Shown here: piece by piece, positions 30,459-44,279 of the stretch
How the letters are laid out: each line of letters opens with the position of its first letter
Numbering within the stretch: the stretch's first letter is position 1
From: Leptospira ainazelensis
GTDB taxonomy: Bacteria > Spirochaetota > Leptospiria > Leptospirales > Leptospiraceae
Length of the DNA: 64,000 nt
Assembly (NCBI RefSeq): GCF_016918785.1
Contig: NZ_JAFFPT010000032.1
Span: 62,001 to 126,000, forward strand
Direction: 5' to 3'
Translations under genes and position numbers: made by a program
The notes under the pieces: generated by a model
The model's input: only the letters and a program-made list of their open reading frames with translations
Databases searched by the model: none
What the model was told of the DNA's origin: nothing

Positions 30459-30962
30459 TTAAAGTTTCATTGTTTTTGTAAGCTCCACAAGCTGATCGAG
30501 CGCCTTTCCCCAACCTTCGTGAAAACCCATTTCTTCGTGTTTTTTACGATTGATTTCATTTCCGTGAATCGCCGTTGCAACGTATTTTGTTCCCTTTCCG
30601 TGAACCTCTAAAGTGAGAATCGCGGTAAAAAATCCGAAAGGATTTGTCGGATCCGGCGAGGGACGAAAACCGGGTTGCAGAGCGTCGGTCCAAGAAAGTT
30701 TTTCGTTCTGGATTACTTCAAGATAACAACCCAAATTCGGAAAATTCTCCCCTTCGGGAGATTGCATCGTAGTACGGAAAATTCCGCCGGGACGAAGATC
30801 GATTTCACAATCGATTGTCTTCCAAGGTGCGGGGGTGAACCACTTTACGATGTGTTCCGGTTTTGTCCACGCGGCCCAGACCAGCTCGCGAGGAACGTCG
30901 ACGATTCTTTCGAAAACCAAATCCAGATCGGAATCGATCTGAGGAAAAACTTTAGGCGTCAT
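30459..30962 (-). CDS. SRPBCC/AHSA1-family protein
   Basis: This is a START-like helix-grip protein of the Aha1-C-terminal-related group, often annotated as an activator of Hsp90 ATPase homologue. In bacteria its ligand is usually unknown. Family features are [19 protein letters not shown] at the start, [11 protein letters not shown], the central strand [11 protein letters not shown], and a C-terminal helix [22 protein letters not shown] eight bases before this ATG fixes the start; an earlier in-frame ATG overlaps that site. Length (167 aa) is normal. Confidence 0.88.
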   Translation of the reverse strand: MTPKVFPQIDSDLDLVFERIVDVPRELVWAAWTKPEHIVKWFTPAPWKTIDCEIDLRPGGIFRTTMQSPEGENFPNLGCYLEVIQNEKLSWTDALQPGFRPSPDPTNPFGFFTAILTLEVHGKGTKYVATAIHGNEINRKKHEEMGFHEGWGKALDQLVELTKTMKL

Positions 30963-31047
30963 CTTACTTTCTCCCATTCTTTAAACTATATAAGATTTCT
31001 ATCATGCGTTATGGCGCCTACCTTACCCGCAATCTCAAGACAAATCC

Positions 31048-31199
31048 GTCGTAACAACGACAGACCTCAGTGAAAAAGTCGCGCGCCCCACCCTGATTTT
31101 GGGTGGCGGGGTGGGTGGTGGAAGGGCCCCGGGCGACTTTGCTCTATCAGAAAATCATAATTTTGCAAGTAAAAAGTCTCGAATGTAGGAACTCCTACA
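31048..31199 (+). repeat. Dispersed repeat family A, copy 2
   Basis: This is the same element as at 8446 and 56378. It opens with GTCGTAACAACGAC, then GCGCGCCCC, a hairpin CCCCACCC ... GGGTGGCGGGG, the block TATCAGAAAATCATAATTT, and the complete inverted repeat TGTAGGA-AC-TCCTACA at 31184-31199. In this copy the hairpin arm reads CACCC opposite GGGTG; copies 1 and 3 have CGCCC opposite GGGTG, a G-U pair in RNA. The rest of the gap to 31363 shows no gene. Confidence 0.85.
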
Positions 31200-31363
31200 A
31201 ACAGTCTCATAAGGATTCTCGGGGTTCTTTTTTTTCCCGAACAAGGAGAATAATTCCTCTTAGGAACTTGAATCCATTTCAGAAAAAGTGAAACAAAAGG
31301 ATCCGTCGAAAATTTTGCGACGTCGGGGACACAGTAAAAAGTGTTTCGAAAAGAAATGCAAAC

Positions 31364-32323
31364 CTATTCTTCTAAGAGTTTTAGAATTTGGTCTTTTAAA
31401 AGATTGCGAATTCCGGATTCCGGAAATCCGTTTAAGAATTTCATCAGATTGTCCGCTATGTTTTGAAACTCTCCGTCCATCTTTTCCCGAATCTGATAAC
31501 GGGAAAGTAAGCTTAGAATCACGACTCCGTCTCCTTGAGACCGTTCGGATTTTGCAAACAAAGAATGAACCAGCTTTTTATCATTCTTTTCCGCCCTTTC
31601 CAAAAGAAGAAGAATCGGATACGTATACAAACCGTTGTAAAAATCCTTGAGAGGAACTTTCCCGCTCTTACTCGCAGGAGAAAAATAATCGATAGCATCG
31701 TCCTTTTTCTGAAAAAAGGAACCGAGATCGATTCCAAATTGTCTGAGTTTTTTCTTTTCTTTCTCTTGTTTTTCGGAAAGTATTCCGGCTGCGGAAGTAA
31801 CTGCCCCGAAAAGGGAGGCCGTTTTTCCGTAAACTACTCTATTATAAATTTCTAATGTTATTTTCGGGTTTTTTTCCCATTCCATTTGGATGAGTTCCGA
31901 AACCGATAGATCCTTTATGACCTGGGTAAAAATGTCCATGAGTTCCGGATAACCAAGACCGTTGAGATGATCGATTCCGCAGGCCAAAAGATAGTCTCCG
32001 GCAAGAATCGCGGTTTTATTGCCGAATTTGGAACCTACGCTCTGGAGCCCGCGCCTGGTCTCCGCCTCGTCCACAACGTCGTCGTGGAGCAAACTCGCGG
32101 CATGAATCAACTCTGCGATCGCGCCTACGTCCAGCCAGTATTTACCGGAATATCCGAGGAGTTGACAGAGACAGTAATGTAAGATCGGGCGAATCCGTTT
32201 CCCGCCGGATCGGATCGTGTAGGTTTTGATTTCTGCGAGAATTTTGAGATCCTCACGAATGATCGCCTCCAGTTTTTTATCAAACTTCCGAACTAAAGAA
32301 TCTTTCAGTACCGATACTTTCAC
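31364..32323 (-). CDS. Polyprenyl diphosphate synthase
   Basis: This trans-prenyltransferase extends allylic diphosphates with isopentenyl diphosphate, supplying the side chain of menaquinone or a related lipid carrier. The substrate-binding GGKRIRP lies near residue 41. The first Asp-rich motif [15 protein letters not shown] lies near 78-92, and the second, [11 protein letters not shown], near 210. Length (319 aa) fits octaprenyl-type enzymes. The start codon is GTG with AAGAGG two bases before it. Chain length cannot be judged with confidence. Confidence 0.9.
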   Translation of the reverse strand: MKVSVLKDSLVRKFDKKLEAIIREDLKILAEIKTYTIRSGGKRIRPILHYCLCQLLGYSGKYWLDVGAIAELIHAASLLHDDVVDEAETRRGLQSVGSKFGNKTAILAGDYLLACGIDHLNGLGYPELMDIFTQVIKDLSVSELIQMEWEKNPKITLEIYNRVVYGKTASLFGAVTSAAGILSEKQEKEKKKLRQFGIDLGSFFQKKDDAIDYFSPASKSGKVPLKDFYNGLYTYPILLLLERAEKNDKKLVHSLFAKSERSQGDGVVILSLLSRYQIREKMDGEFQNIADNLMKFLNGFPESGIRNLLKDQILKLLEE

Positions 32324-32389
32324 TACCTCTTCCCGTGGGGCCAGTATTCAAAATATCTGTATAGGCTCAAGCAGAACTCTTTGAGGAGC

Positions 32390-33289
32390 CTATGCTTTCA
32401 GTTTGTTTTCAAGAATCAGGAGTTGGCGAGCGAGGATATCTTCCATATCCCGATACTGTTCCTTACGGTAGATATGGATCAGATTCCGATACATTCTTTT
32501 GATGATGGAAAGAGTGCTCGCGCGTGTGAAATATCTTTCACTCGGGGTAAAACTGTTGGCTTCCAAAAAACGGATACAAGTCGATTTATCCAGAAGAACC
32601 CCTCCGTGAAAAGGATCGATAAACGTCTCGTAGTCCGGAGAATCGAAGTGTAAAAGAAAGTGAAGAGGCATGTTCACCCCGTAGAGGGGAAGAGAAAGTC
32701 TTTGTCCTACAAGAAGATAGATGGAAGATAAAGAAATCGGAATTCCCCTTCGAGTGCGGACGATTCGAGTTACAAAAGAATTGTTCGGATCGTCATACTG
32801 ATCGTTGTTTCCCTGAAAGTTCTCTTCCGAGGAAAGAACCCTTGTTAAAAAATGAACTTTGAGTTCTTCGGAAACATATTCAGGATTGAGATCGCAGAGC
32901 TCTTCCACCCTGAGCGCCAACTGATCGAGATAGATTTTAAATTCGTGGTAAGAAGCGTCCGGGTCGCCTACGCTCGAAAGAAGAAAGACCGCTTCTTCCA
33001 GATCCGAGTAGTCGTTGATATGTCCTTTACCCGCAAGAAGCATATAACGCGAGTTAATACGTTCGAGATGAACGATCGAAGAGATGGAACGGGCATAAAC
33101 TCGGAGCGTAGGATCCTTAAATTCGTCCACAAAGTCGCTGATCCTGTATTGCCAAGGGACCATTTCGGCAATCTCTCGCATTACTTGAATCTTATCCTGC
33201 ACTCCCGCAAATTCTAACTGATAGAATTTTTCTTCCAACTTCTCGGGAGGAAAGGAAAGAGAATCAAAGTAAGAATCAGATGAGGGCAT
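32390..33289 (-). CDS. SirB1-like transglutaminase-fold/TPR protein
   Basis: This belongs to the SirB1/transglutaminase-like family of unknown function. The characteristic segment is [20 protein letters not shown], followed by [13 protein letters not shown], with the His corresponding to the transglutaminase-like site. [11 protein letters not shown] comes after it. The C-terminal 60 residues are helical and TPR-like. A Cys at the usual catalytic place is not evident, as in many family members. It lies 66 bases upstream of the polyprenyl synthase gene in the same direction and may share its transcript. Confidence 0.8.
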   Translation of the reverse strand: MPSSDSYFDSLSFPPEKLEEKFYQLEFAGVQDKIQVMREIAEMVPWQYRISDFVDEFKDPTLRVYARSISSIVHLERINSRYMLLAGKGHINDYSDLEEAVFLLSSVGDPDASYHEFKIYLDQLALRVEELCDLNPEYVSEELKVHFLTRVLSSEENFQGNNDQYDDPNNSFVTRIVRTRRGIPISLSSIYLLVGQRLSLPLYGVNMPLHFLLHFDSPDYETFIDPFHGGVLLDKSTCIRFLEANSFTPSERYFTRASTLSIIKRMYRNLIHIYRKEQYRDMEDILARQLLILENKLKA

Positions 33290-33449
33290 AAACTAGATCA
33301 TTTTCCAAAAAACGAAATGAGTCAATTCGGAATGAAATTCATTTTTAGAAAAAATGAAATGCGAATGATAAATTACTATGTCTTACGGTCGGTTGGAGAA
33401 AGTGCTAAAAAAATGAAAAGAGGATTCGGAAAGAATTAAAAAAAAGAAA

Positions 33450-33474
33450 CGCTCCTCAATTTACTTGAGGAGCG
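33450..33474 (-). terminator. Terminator after the transketolase half-gene
   Basis: CGCTCCTCAA and TTGAGGAGCG form a perfect 10-bp stem with a five-base loop. On the minus strand a T-run (TTTCTTTTTTTT) follows directly. It ends transcription eight bases after the stop codon, so no C-terminal transketolase gene is co-transcribed. Confidence 0.92.
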
Positions 33475-33481
33475 ATCGATC

Positions 33482-34306
<825 letters not shown>

Positions 34307-34367
34307 ATTCTTCCTATGTGATTACGATAGAGATTTCCAACCTCGGGAAAGAGGCGCCGAAAGAAGG

Positions 34368-34754
34368 TCAGTTCGTGGAGCGAAACAAAACCAAGCCGGA
34401 AAGAAAAATCACGGTGTATAGAGGAAGGAAAATATAGTGTAGTTTTCTGTGAAATTCTTTTTTTCGCGTAATCCCGGACCATGCCATAAGAAGCATCAAG
34501 ACCAAGGTCAAGGCGGCAAACGCTCTGTGGGTATCGATGATCCAGCGATCCGCGTTTGGAACGATTCCCGCATTCTCCAAACCCCCACCCAGGTATTTCA
34601 CGTATAAAAGTCCGACTGCAGTGGTCAAATTCAGCGCGGTTCCAATCAAATTGAAAATGCGATGGAGAAGATTTTTTCTAAAACGAAAATAATAACCCGC
34701 GTAAAAACTTAGGAGGGAAATCGCCATTCCGACATTGATTAGGGTTAAAATCAT
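34368..34754 (-). CDS. Small four-helix membrane protein with conserved-looking His
   Basis: This 128-aa membrane protein has four predicted segments (ILTLINVGMAISLLSFYAGY, IFNLIGTALNLTTAVGLLYV, RAFAALTLVLMLLMAWSGI, YIFLPLYTVIFLSGLVLF). His residues at the membrane edges (NLLHRI, IDTHRAF, EFHRKLHYI) are placed as haem or metal ligands would be, but no family is recognised. The frame is open for another 61 codons towards the tRNAs. The ATG chosen here has GGAAAGAG just before it and starts with the first membrane segment. Confidence 0.55.
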   Translation of the reverse strand: MILTLINVGMAISLLSFYAGYYFRFRKNLLHRIFNLIGTALNLTTAVGLLYVKYLGGGLENAGIVPNADRWIIDTHRAFAALTLVLMLLMAWSGITRKKEFHRKLHYIFLPLYTVIFLSGLVLFRSTN

Positions 34755-34941
34755 CTCTTTCCATTTTCGGATGAGTTCCGACTTTCGAAACACTTTTTCG
34801 GACCATTTCCCGAGAAAACCGCAATTCATCGTAGATAAAGATTTAAGGTTCTCCGTTTCTAAACCAATTCTCAAGAGAAGATCCATCTCGGATTTTTTAT
34901 TTGACCAAGGAAAACTGCCCGAAATACTGGTTTTCATAGTA

Positions 34942-35019
<78 letters not shown>

Positions 35020-35025
35020 AATTTC

Positions 35026-35112
<87 letters not shown>

Positions 35113-35242
35113 CAATAGTTTTTCCCTAATTTACAAAAATCTAATCATCAAAAACGAATCCGAAAGAAGGATTCGAAGCTTTTGAGCGAAAGCGTTTTGA
35201 GCTTCCATAAGAAGCGAAAAACGCGACACGAATCCACGATAG

Positions 35243-35265
35243 GTTTTGACCCATAGGGAGAAAAC
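35243..35265 (+). repeat. Hairpin with GACCCATAGGGAG loop, copy 1
   Basis: GTTTT and AAAAC pair around GACCCATAGGGAG. Two further hairpins (35348-35375, and 61868-61893 on the opposite strand) have nearly the same loop but different complementary arms. Confidence 0.6.
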
Positions 35266-35347
35266 TGCTGAGTTTCTGGATGAGTGAGCGAAAAAGACGC
35301 CGTGGAGCTTAGTCGAGCACGACGCGAGACTGCGTAACGGCGAATCC

Positions 35348-35375
35348 TGCAACACGACCCATAGAGAGTGTTGCA
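35348..35375 (+). repeat. Hairpin with GACCCATAGAGA loop, copy 2
   Basis: TGCAACAC and GTGTTGCA form a perfect 8-bp stem around GACCCATAGAGA. The loop matches copies 1 and 3, while the stem sequence differs. Confidence 0.6.
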
Positions 35376-35543
35376 CTGAGTTCAGCCACGCGCCTGCCCA
35401 CAATAGTTTTCCCCTAATTTAAAAAAATTGAATATTCAAAAACAAAGAGAACCAAAACAAAAACTCTCTAAACCGAAAAATATGAAAGATTCTTTTTCCA
35501 AAATTACATCGGAAAAAGAATAAGAAGAATCAACGTTGGAAAT

Positions 35544-37101
35544 TCAATTTCCTTCCGGAACATTCGCCTGAACATTCTTCCAATCCAAAGAATAAAAACG
35601 ATACTTTCCGTCGCCGGAAAATCCCTCCGCAAAAAAACGATTCAAAGCTTTGCGATAGACAAGGTTTGTGACTTGAAGAGATTCTTCGGAAGTTTCGTTG
35701 CGAAAAACAAGACGTCCCGGGATCGAGTTGTAAGAAGAATTTGCAAAAACAAGACTCCATTCTTCTTGATCCGTATTAAAAAGCGGACTCTCTAAAATTG
35801 CTTCCGAGGAAAATCCTGAAAAGGGAACACAATTCTGAGGTTGTATTAGACCTTTCTTAAATAACGAGGAACGGCCTTGTTTGCAGAGAAATGCCGGGTT
35901 TGCCGAAATAAAAAAAGTAACTTCGGATTTTCGATAATCCCAGAACGGAGTTTGATTTTTATCTCCGCTAAAAAGTTTTTCATCCAGAAGTTTCGCATAA
36001 CGCGAAGAATTTTCGTTAGAATCCTCCGGATCCGAGTCCTCAGTCTTCTGAGAAAAGCCTTTTCCCAGAAGATATTCAAAAACCGGATCGGGAGAATCCG
36101 AATTTAAAATCCGAATCGCCTTCAGAAGTTCTTGTCCGGGATGACCGTCCTCAAAGTTTTTAAAACAGATCCTATTTAAGAGTTCCTCGGATTCGTCTCC
36201 GGGAGAAAATCCTTTTACGATCTGCGCGCAGGCTTCTTGTTTTCTTCCGGATGCAAGAAGTGTTTTTGCGGTTTCAATCTTTCCTCTTTCCTTGTTCCCG
36301 TAAGAACTGCTCATCCAAAAATAACGAGCGGAAGAATCGAACTTCCCCAAGTTTCTCAAAAACTTTCCGTAGAGATATAAAAGATCCGATTTTCCGTCTT
36401 CGCTTAAGGATTTTAATTTACCGCCGGCGTAGATTCTTTTATAAGCGCTTCCACGATCCGAATGAAGAGTATAACTGATTCTCAAAGCGAGAGAAGTTTC
36501 CGGATTTAGGACGTTTCTCATCACTCCGAATGTGTGAATCTTTTCCCAGCCGTCGTAATCGCCCGTTTTGATTTTTACCGCATAACAAGCCTTATAGAGC
36601 GACGAGTTTTCTTTTTTCGAAAGAATTTTGAATAAAAAGGGAAGTTCGCTAGCGGGCAAAACCGTCGACGTTTCGATCGATTCTTCCGCCGATGTTTCCG
36701 GTGAATTTTCTTTCTGAGTTTGCTCTTGAAAAAATGGATCGGGATCGGGGATCGGCCTGCTGCATCCTGAAATCACCGAGACCAAAGCGGAAGGACTTAC
36801 GTTCAACCCCCCGGCGAGTTCTGTGACAATGGACGGATACTTTCCTTTTTTATCAGTAATCTTTCCGGAACGGCTCATGATCAAAATCGCCGGAATGTAT
36901 TTGCGATATTTTTCGTAGAGAAAAAAAAGTCTGGAAGAAGCCGTCTTTCGAATATCCGACTTCTGAGAAGTGCGAAGCAATTCTTCGTACAATGGAATCG
37001 AAAAAAGAGGATCTTCTTTTTCCATAGCATACGCGTCCTCGTAAGAGACGGATTCCAAATTCAAAACGAAAATCAGAAAGAAAAGAATAAATCCAAGACG
37101 T

Positions 37102-37112
<11 letters not shown>
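35544..37112 (-). CDS. Exported protein of unknown function, coupled to PBP1A
   Basis: The protein has a signal peptide ([20 protein letters not shown], cleavage near AYA) and a mostly helical, TPR-like middle region (segments ending in [20 protein letters not shown] and [16 protein letters not shown]). An acidic Ser/Glu linker lies near residue 170. I do not recognise a named family. The ATG lies inside the end of the PBP1A gene (11-base overlap), so the two are translationally coupled. A periplasmic role in peptidoglycan assembly is a reasonable guess. A longer upstream frame exists only within PBP1A. Confidence 0.65.
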
Positions 37113-39882
<2,770 letters not shown>

Positions 39883-39923
39883 CCTCTTAATTGTCGGAGG
39901 ATCTTCTAGATCCAGACAAGCAC

Positions 39924-40835
39924 TTAATTCTCTTTTTCTTTCCTTTCCGTAACGACGGTAAAATCGTTTCCGGTGAGGGTCTCTAAAGGAATCGATTCTT
40001 CGGCTTTGAGAGGAAACATCGAAACCGAAAGCACCTTAAAACCGAGCTCCCGAAGTCGATATGTGACGCCGAATCCTTCGTCGCTATGAAATCTTCCGTT
40101 GATATGAACTACCTTTTTCCCCCGGGTCAAAAACGCGTTCGCAATCGCATCGCTCATCCCGGCGTCCCAAAGATACTGCGCGTCTATAAATTTCCTTTGT
40201 AGAGTTTCATCCGAATGAGCCCCCGGATGTTCTTTGAGAGTATTTTTGATCTTATTCTCATAACCTTCTTGGGAGAACTTTCGAACTAGATATTTCGGAG
40301 GCAAAAAAACGGAACGAACCGGAAAGAGAGTTTCGAGCCCGGAAGAAGAAACCAAATTCACGTATTTCCTCGGAACGTTGGAAGCGATTACTGGAATCCG
40401 ATGTTCCTTTGCGTATTGTAAGAATGGATGATAGTCTCTGAGATGATTGGGCCAGAGTTTTAAAGAATTGAAAAAAGCCTTTTCTCCGATTTGACCGGTT
40501 AAATATTCGTCGAGGGTCTTCTGTTGATCCCTCTCCAACATCTCCAAGGAAAGAACCACCTCGTTTAAAGCGGCGATTTTTTTAAACCATTCCAATCGAA
40601 TCTTGTGACCTGCGATGTCGTCGTGTTCCTCTCCAAAAATTAGAATATCATAATTTTTGAATGAATCAAAAATCATATCGGGAGTCGCGATCATTTTGGT
40701 CGACCCTTTCCGGATGGAAGCGGCTCGAGGAACCTCTTCCGTTTTGAGAATGTCTTCAGCTCGAAGGGAAGAAAAACTCAAAACAAAAAGAATCGAGCCG
40801 AAAATTCCCGAACAAACTTTGAATTTAGTATTCAA
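39924..40835 (-). CDS. ChaN-like haem-binding-type exported protein
   Basis: This belongs to the ChaN/DUF399 family, whose best-studied member binds haem at the outer membrane. The family signatures [11 protein letters not shown] and [15 protein letters not shown] are both present, with [11 protein letters not shown] between them. The signal peptide is [13 protein letters not shown], and there is no lipobox Cys, so it is probably periplasmic rather than lipidated. The start is a TTG ten bases after the glutathione peroxidase stop, suggesting one operon. Iron or haem handling together with peroxide defence would make sense but is inference. Confidence 0.82.
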   Translation of the reverse strand: MNTKFKVCSGIFGSILFVLSFSSLRAEDILKTEEVPRAASIRKGSTKMIATPDMIFDSFKNYDILIFGEEHDDIAGHKIRLEWFKKIAALNEVVLSLEMLERDQQKTLDEYLTGQIGEKAFFNSLKLWPNHLRDYHPFLQYAKEHRIPVIASNVPRKYVNLVSSSGLETLFPVRSVFLPPKYLVRKFSQEGYENKIKNTLKEHPGAHSDETLQRKFIDAQYLWDAGMSDAIANAFLTRGKKVVHINGRFHSDEGFGVTYRLRELGFKVLSVSMFPLKAEESIPLETLTGNDFTVVTERKEKEN

Positions 40836-40845
40836 AAGAAAATTC

Positions 40846-41394
40846 TTACTTGAGAAGAGATTCTATTTTTTGAAAAACATCGGCGCTGTCCGGCTCCACC
40901 GCCGAAAGATAACGAGCTTCGATCTTTCCATCCTTCGAGATCAGAATTTTCTCGAAGTTCCACTGCACTTCTCCCGGGATCGGAGAATTTTGAGTAAGAT
41001 ACTGATAAAGCGGATGTTGGTCTTTTCCCTTAACGGAGATTTTGGACATCATATCAAAACTCGCTCCTTTTTGAATTCTACAAAAGGTTTCGATCTCCTT
41101 GTCCGAACCGGGCTCCTGGCTTCCGAAGTTATTCGCGGGAAAACCGACGACGACAAATCCTTGGTCCTTAAACTTTTTATAAACTTTTTCGAGATGTTCA
41201 TACTGATACGTGTAGCCGCATTTCGAAGCAACGTTCACAACCATAACGACCTTTCCCTTGTATTTCGAAAGAGCGATTTCGTTTCCCTTGATATCCTTTA
41301 CTTTAAAATCGTAAAAGCTTCCTTTTGCGAAAGTTCCGGCGATTGGAAAAAGAATTCCAAAAACAAAAAATAGAATGAAAAGTTTCGACTGCAT
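40846..41394 (-). CDS. Glutathione peroxidase-family protein, exported
   Basis: This thiol peroxidase of the glutathione peroxidase fold probably uses thioredoxin in such bacteria. The active-site Cys is in [13 protein letters not shown]. The family motifs [15 protein letters not shown] and [10 protein letters not shown], with the catalytic Trp-Asn, are present. A signal peptide ([19 protein letters not shown]) sends it to the periplasm. An upstream in-frame extension exists, but the ATG used here begins the signal peptide and has AAGG eight bases before it. The ChaN-like gene follows immediately. Confidence 0.92.
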   Translation of the reverse strand: MQSKLFILFFVFGILFPIAGTFAKGSFYDFKVKDIKGNEIALSKYKGKVVMVVNVASKCGYTYQYEHLEKVYKKFKDQGFVVVGFPANNFGSQEPGSDKEIETFCRIQKGASFDMMSKISVKGKDQHPLYQYLTQNSPIPGEVQWNFEKILISKDGKIEARYLSAVEPDSADVFQKIESLLK

Positions 41395-41501
41395 GGATGA
41401 TACCTTCTTGGAAAAGAGTTTAAATCCCAATCCGGTTTTGTATCAATCGTTTTTCAAATCTTTGATCCCTTTCGGATTTCAAATGAGAATTCCAAACCGG
41501 T

Positions 41502-42491
41502 TCAATCGATCACTACTGAAATTTTACCGAAACTTCTTCCCTCTTCCAATTTTTGATGAGCGTCTCCGACTTTTTTCCAGGAAAAGGTTTCAGGATCGAC
41601 GACGGGGTGAAGAATTCCCGCTTCTGCAAGTCTGGATATTTCTTTTAGAATTGCACCGTGTTTTTCCCTCCCTTCGTTGTACAAAAGAGGAATCAGCATA
41701 AAGACGACGGCCAAATCCAAACTTTTAGAATGAGCCTTTCCGAGATCGAACGTTCCGGACGCGTTGATCGTAATCGCCTTTCCCTTTCTTTTAACCGCCG
41801 CAATCGCGGTTTCAAAACCGCTTCCACCGCCCGTGTCGAACGCAAGATCGAAATCCGAAGAACCGAAATGTTTCAGAGCGACTTCTTGAATCTCAGCTTC
41901 GCTTCTTCCACTCGCAGCCTCGGCTCCGAGTTTTAAGACGAGGTTCTGTTTTGATTCTCCCGTTGCCGTCGCCAACACTCTAGCTCCGGCCCAACGTGCG
42001 AGTTGAACCGCGATATGTCCGACGCCGCCCGCTCCTCCCGTAATCAAAATTTTATTTCCAGCCTGAAGATTTCCTTTTTCAAAAAGCCCTTCCCAAGCAG
42101 TAATCGATACCAAGGGAAGAACCGCGGTTTCTTCGAAACTCAGATTTTTAGGTTTTCGAGCGATCAACCTTTCGTCGGCAAGAATGTATTCCGCCAAAGC
42201 GCCCCCTGTTCCGATCAATCCTCCCACACAACCGAAAACTTCGTCCCCCTTTTTCCATTGTGAGACGTTATCTGCCACCTCTTCGATGATTCCCGAGACG
42301 TCCCCGTGAAGAACCGCAGGAAGTGCGGGTGCGATTGCCGGTCCGAACTTTCGAATTTTGTAATCCACCGGATTTACGCTCGTTGCTTTGACCCGGATCA
42401 AAACGTGACTCGGAAGAATTTTAGGCTTTGGTATTTCACCTTCTTCAAAAACCTCGGGACCGCCGAAACGACGGATGATCATTGCTTTCAT
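41502..42491 (-). CDS. Quinone oxidoreductase-like MDR dehydrogenase
   Basis: This is a zinc-free medium-chain dehydrogenase/reductase of the quinone oxidoreductase group, NADPH dependent. The substrate-side N-terminus contains VNPVDYKIRKFGP and HGDVSGIIEEV. The nucleotide-binding loop is ILITGGAGGVGHIAVQLAR near residue 145. No structural-zinc Cys cluster is seen. GGAG nine bases before this ATG supports it over an earlier in-frame ATG that sits one base from the same site. It is divergent from a LysR gene, a common regulator/target arrangement. Confidence 0.9.
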   Translation of the reverse strand: MKAMIIRRFGGPEVFEEGEIPKPKILPSHVLIRVKATSVNPVDYKIRKFGPAIAPALPAVLHGDVSGIIEEVADNVSQWKKGDEVFGCVGGLIGTGGALAEYILADERLIARKPKNLSFEETAVLPLVSITAWEGLFEKGNLQAGNKILITGGAGGVGHIAVQLARWAGARVLATATGESKQNLVLKLGAEAASGRSEAEIQEVALKHFGSSDFDLAFDTGGGSGFETAIAAVKRKGKAITINASGTFDLGKAHSKSLDLAVVFMLIPLLYNEGREKHGAILKEISRLAEAGILHPVVDPETFSWKKVGDAHQKLEEGRSFGKISVVID

Positions 42492-42561
42492 AAAAACATT
42501 CTCCAATTGATTTTGAAAGAATTCTAAACTACAACGATTCTTTCCACAATGGCTTGAATTT

Positions 42562-42576
42562 GAAAGAGATTCTTTC
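42562..42576. promoter_or_regulatory. Candidate LysR operator in the divergent promoter
   Basis: GAAAGA and TCTTTC form a perfect 6-bp inverted repeat around GAT. Further half-sites GAAAGA (42515-42520) and TTCTTTC (42537-42543) lie in the same divergent intergenic region, as expected for a multi-site LysR regulator. Confidence 0.45.
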
Positions 42577-42589
42577 TAAAATGGAAAGA

Positions 42590-43492
42590 ATGAATATTGA
42601 GAGTATTTTGGATTTAGAGTTGTTCGAAGCCGTTTGTGTTGAGGGCAATTTTGCGAAGGCCGCGAGAAAAACCGGATCCTCCCTTCCGACGATCAGCAAA
42701 AGAATCTCGAGGTTGGAAAGGGCTCTCAAGGTGACACTTTTTGAAAGAACCACAAGGACGATCCGACTGACGGAGGCGGGAACTCGATTTCGACTTCGGG
42801 CTGAAAGAATTTTGACGGAACTCCGAAACGCCGAAAAAGAAGCGGTCTTTGAAAAAGAACTCAAAGGGAAAATTAGAATCACGGCCCCTGCCCCCTTCGC
42901 GACTCGGGTTTTGCCGCCCATTCTCGCGGAGTTTCGAAACCAGCATCCCGAAATTCAGTTGGAAGTCGTTTTCGGAAATGAAAAGTTCAACCTGATCGAA
43001 GAACGTTTCGATCTTGGAATTCGAATTATGAAACCGATTCGAGGAGAACGTTGTAAGTTGCTCTTACCGAACCGGATCGTCGCGGTAGCCTCTCCGAATT
43101 ACTTGGAAAAAGTAGGAACTCCCTCTCGTCTTGCCGATTTGGAAAAACATCCGATCCTTTTCGTAGACGAACAAGCAAATGTAAGAATTCCCGAATTAAA
43201 AAAGACAATCTCCGAATTATCGAGTGATAGAGGAATCCGCTCGAACAACGGATCCTTTCTCGCAGAATTTATCGCGAGAGGCGGATCCGGAATTCTTTTT
43301 CGTTCCATCTGGGACGTGGAAGAACAGATCGAATCCGGAAAAATTAAAAGAATCTTTCCAAGTTTTCATTGGAAAACCGAGGCCTCCGTCTGTCTTCTCT
43401 TCCCGTCCGGGGAAAAACCGCCAAAACGAGTTCTCCGATTTGGAGAATTCTTAGAATCCAAAATTTTTCCGGGAAAGATCGGCGGTTCTTAA
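42590..43492 (+). CDS. LysR-family transcriptional regulator
   Basis: The N-terminal winged helix-turn-helix (EGNFAKAARKTGSSLPTISK, then RISRLERALKVTLFERTTR) is followed by a substrate-binding domain of about 200 residues beginning GKIRITAPAPFATRVLPPIL. Length is normal. It probably controls the divergent oxidoreductase. Starts at 42554 (TTG), 42581 (ATG) and here are possible. GGAAAG just before this ATG, and the end of the usual LysR N-terminus, favour it. The stop overlaps the convergent membrane-protein gene by four bases. Confidence 0.9.
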   Translation: MNIESILDLELFEAVCVEGNFAKAARKTGSSLPTISKRISRLERALKVTLFERTTRTIRLTEAGTRFRLRAERILTELRNAEKEAVFEKELKGKIRITAPAPFATRVLPPILAEFRNQHPEIQLEVVFGNEKFNLIEERFDLGIRIMKPIRGERCKLLLPNRIVAVASPNYLEKVGTPSRLADLEKHPILFVDEQANVRIPELKKTISELSSDRGIRSNNGSFLAEFIARGGSGILFRSIWDVEEQIESGKIKRIFPSFHWKTEASVCLLFPSGEKPPKRVLRFGEFLESKIFPGKIGGS

Positions 43493-44106
43493 GGAAATAT
43501 TTTTCTTAAAACGGATTCGGGTAACAAAGAAGCCGCGACAAAAATTCCAAAAACAAAGGCCGCGATCGCAAGACCCAAGGCGGGAAAAAATCCCAAGGGT
43601 TCGCTTCCCCTTTCGATCAAATAGATCGGCGAATCCAAAACGTATCCCATGTCCTTATAAATTTTCTCGGATTCGCTATCCAGGGAAGTATCGTTAAATC
43701 TTCCTTCGATCGCAAAGGCGGGTGAAGAAAAATAAGTTCCGTTGTCGAGTTCTTCCTGAGTCACGGCGCTATCCTTAACGATCACTTTGACGTGTTTCGA
43801 TCCGGCTTTGTCAAGAGTCGCGACCGGATAGGTGATGTGTTGGAGCCGATCTTTTTTTGTCGAGATCACGTAGTTGTTTGCGGGAACCACTCCGTCTTTG
43901 ATCTTGATATATCTCGGAATTTGATCCGCAGGTGTAGAAACGAATTCGGCAAATGTGAATTCGGTCTTATTTTTTTTTGCGGAATGAAACTTCATGTCGG
44001 GAACGGCGATTCCCAAAATGACGAAGGCGCTCAAGCCCACACCGCCGATTCGATACAGGATCGAAAATCGGTTTAAAAATTGAATCCCCTTCAATACGAT
44101 GTTCAT
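43489..44106 (-). CDS. Membrane protein of unknown function with two TM segments
   Basis: The 205-aa protein has one membrane helix near residues 18-38 (YRIGGVGLSAFVILGIAVPD), a periplasmic domain of about 130 residues and a second helix near the C-terminus (ALGLAIAAFVFGIFVAASLL). I do not recognise the domain. A strand-rich middle (HVKVIVKDSAVTQEEL, FAIEGRFND) suggests a small beta fold. It is monocistronic and convergent with the LysR gene. Confidence 0.65.
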   Translation of the reverse strand: MNIVLKGIQFLNRFSILYRIGGVGLSAFVILGIAVPDMKFHSAKKNKTEFTFAEFVSTPADQIPRYIKIKDGVVPANNYVISTKKDRLQHITYPVATLDKAGSKHVKVIVKDSAVTQEELDNGTYFSSPAFAIEGRFNDTSLDSESEKIYKDMGYVLDSPIYLIERGSEPLGFFPALGLAIAAFVFGIFVAASLLPESVLRKIFP

Positions 44107-44203
44107 TCTAATCTCCTAATATTCTTTGTTGATTTTGCAAAGAATAACGCAAACTCGAAAAAAGGTCTAATTCTTTTTAAACGACAGAGGAGTTTCGAGG
44201 AAA

Positions 44204-44239
44204 TAAAAAAAGAACCGAGACTTCGGAAAGACCCGATTC
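44204..44239 (-). terminator. Terminator after the gene at 44280-44927
   Basis: On the minus strand GAATCGGGTC and GTCTCGGTTC pair, with G-U pairs and one mismatch, and a T7 run follows. A second perfect inverted repeat, GCGGTCTAAAGACCGC, overlaps the stop codon itself. Confidence 0.65.
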
Positions 44240-44279
44240 TTATCTTTATCAAAGTAGGGAAATGCGAAACGGGCGGTCT

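Noticed and set aside
35131..35403. 90-aa minus-strand frame between tRNA-Tyr and its duplicated tail
   Set aside because: It runs through the hairpins and duplicated tRNA sequence; no ribosome-binding site or family match.
40657..41373. 238-aa plus-strand open frame
   Set aside because: It spans antisense of both the ChaN-like and glutathione peroxidase genes, which have strong motifs on the other strand.
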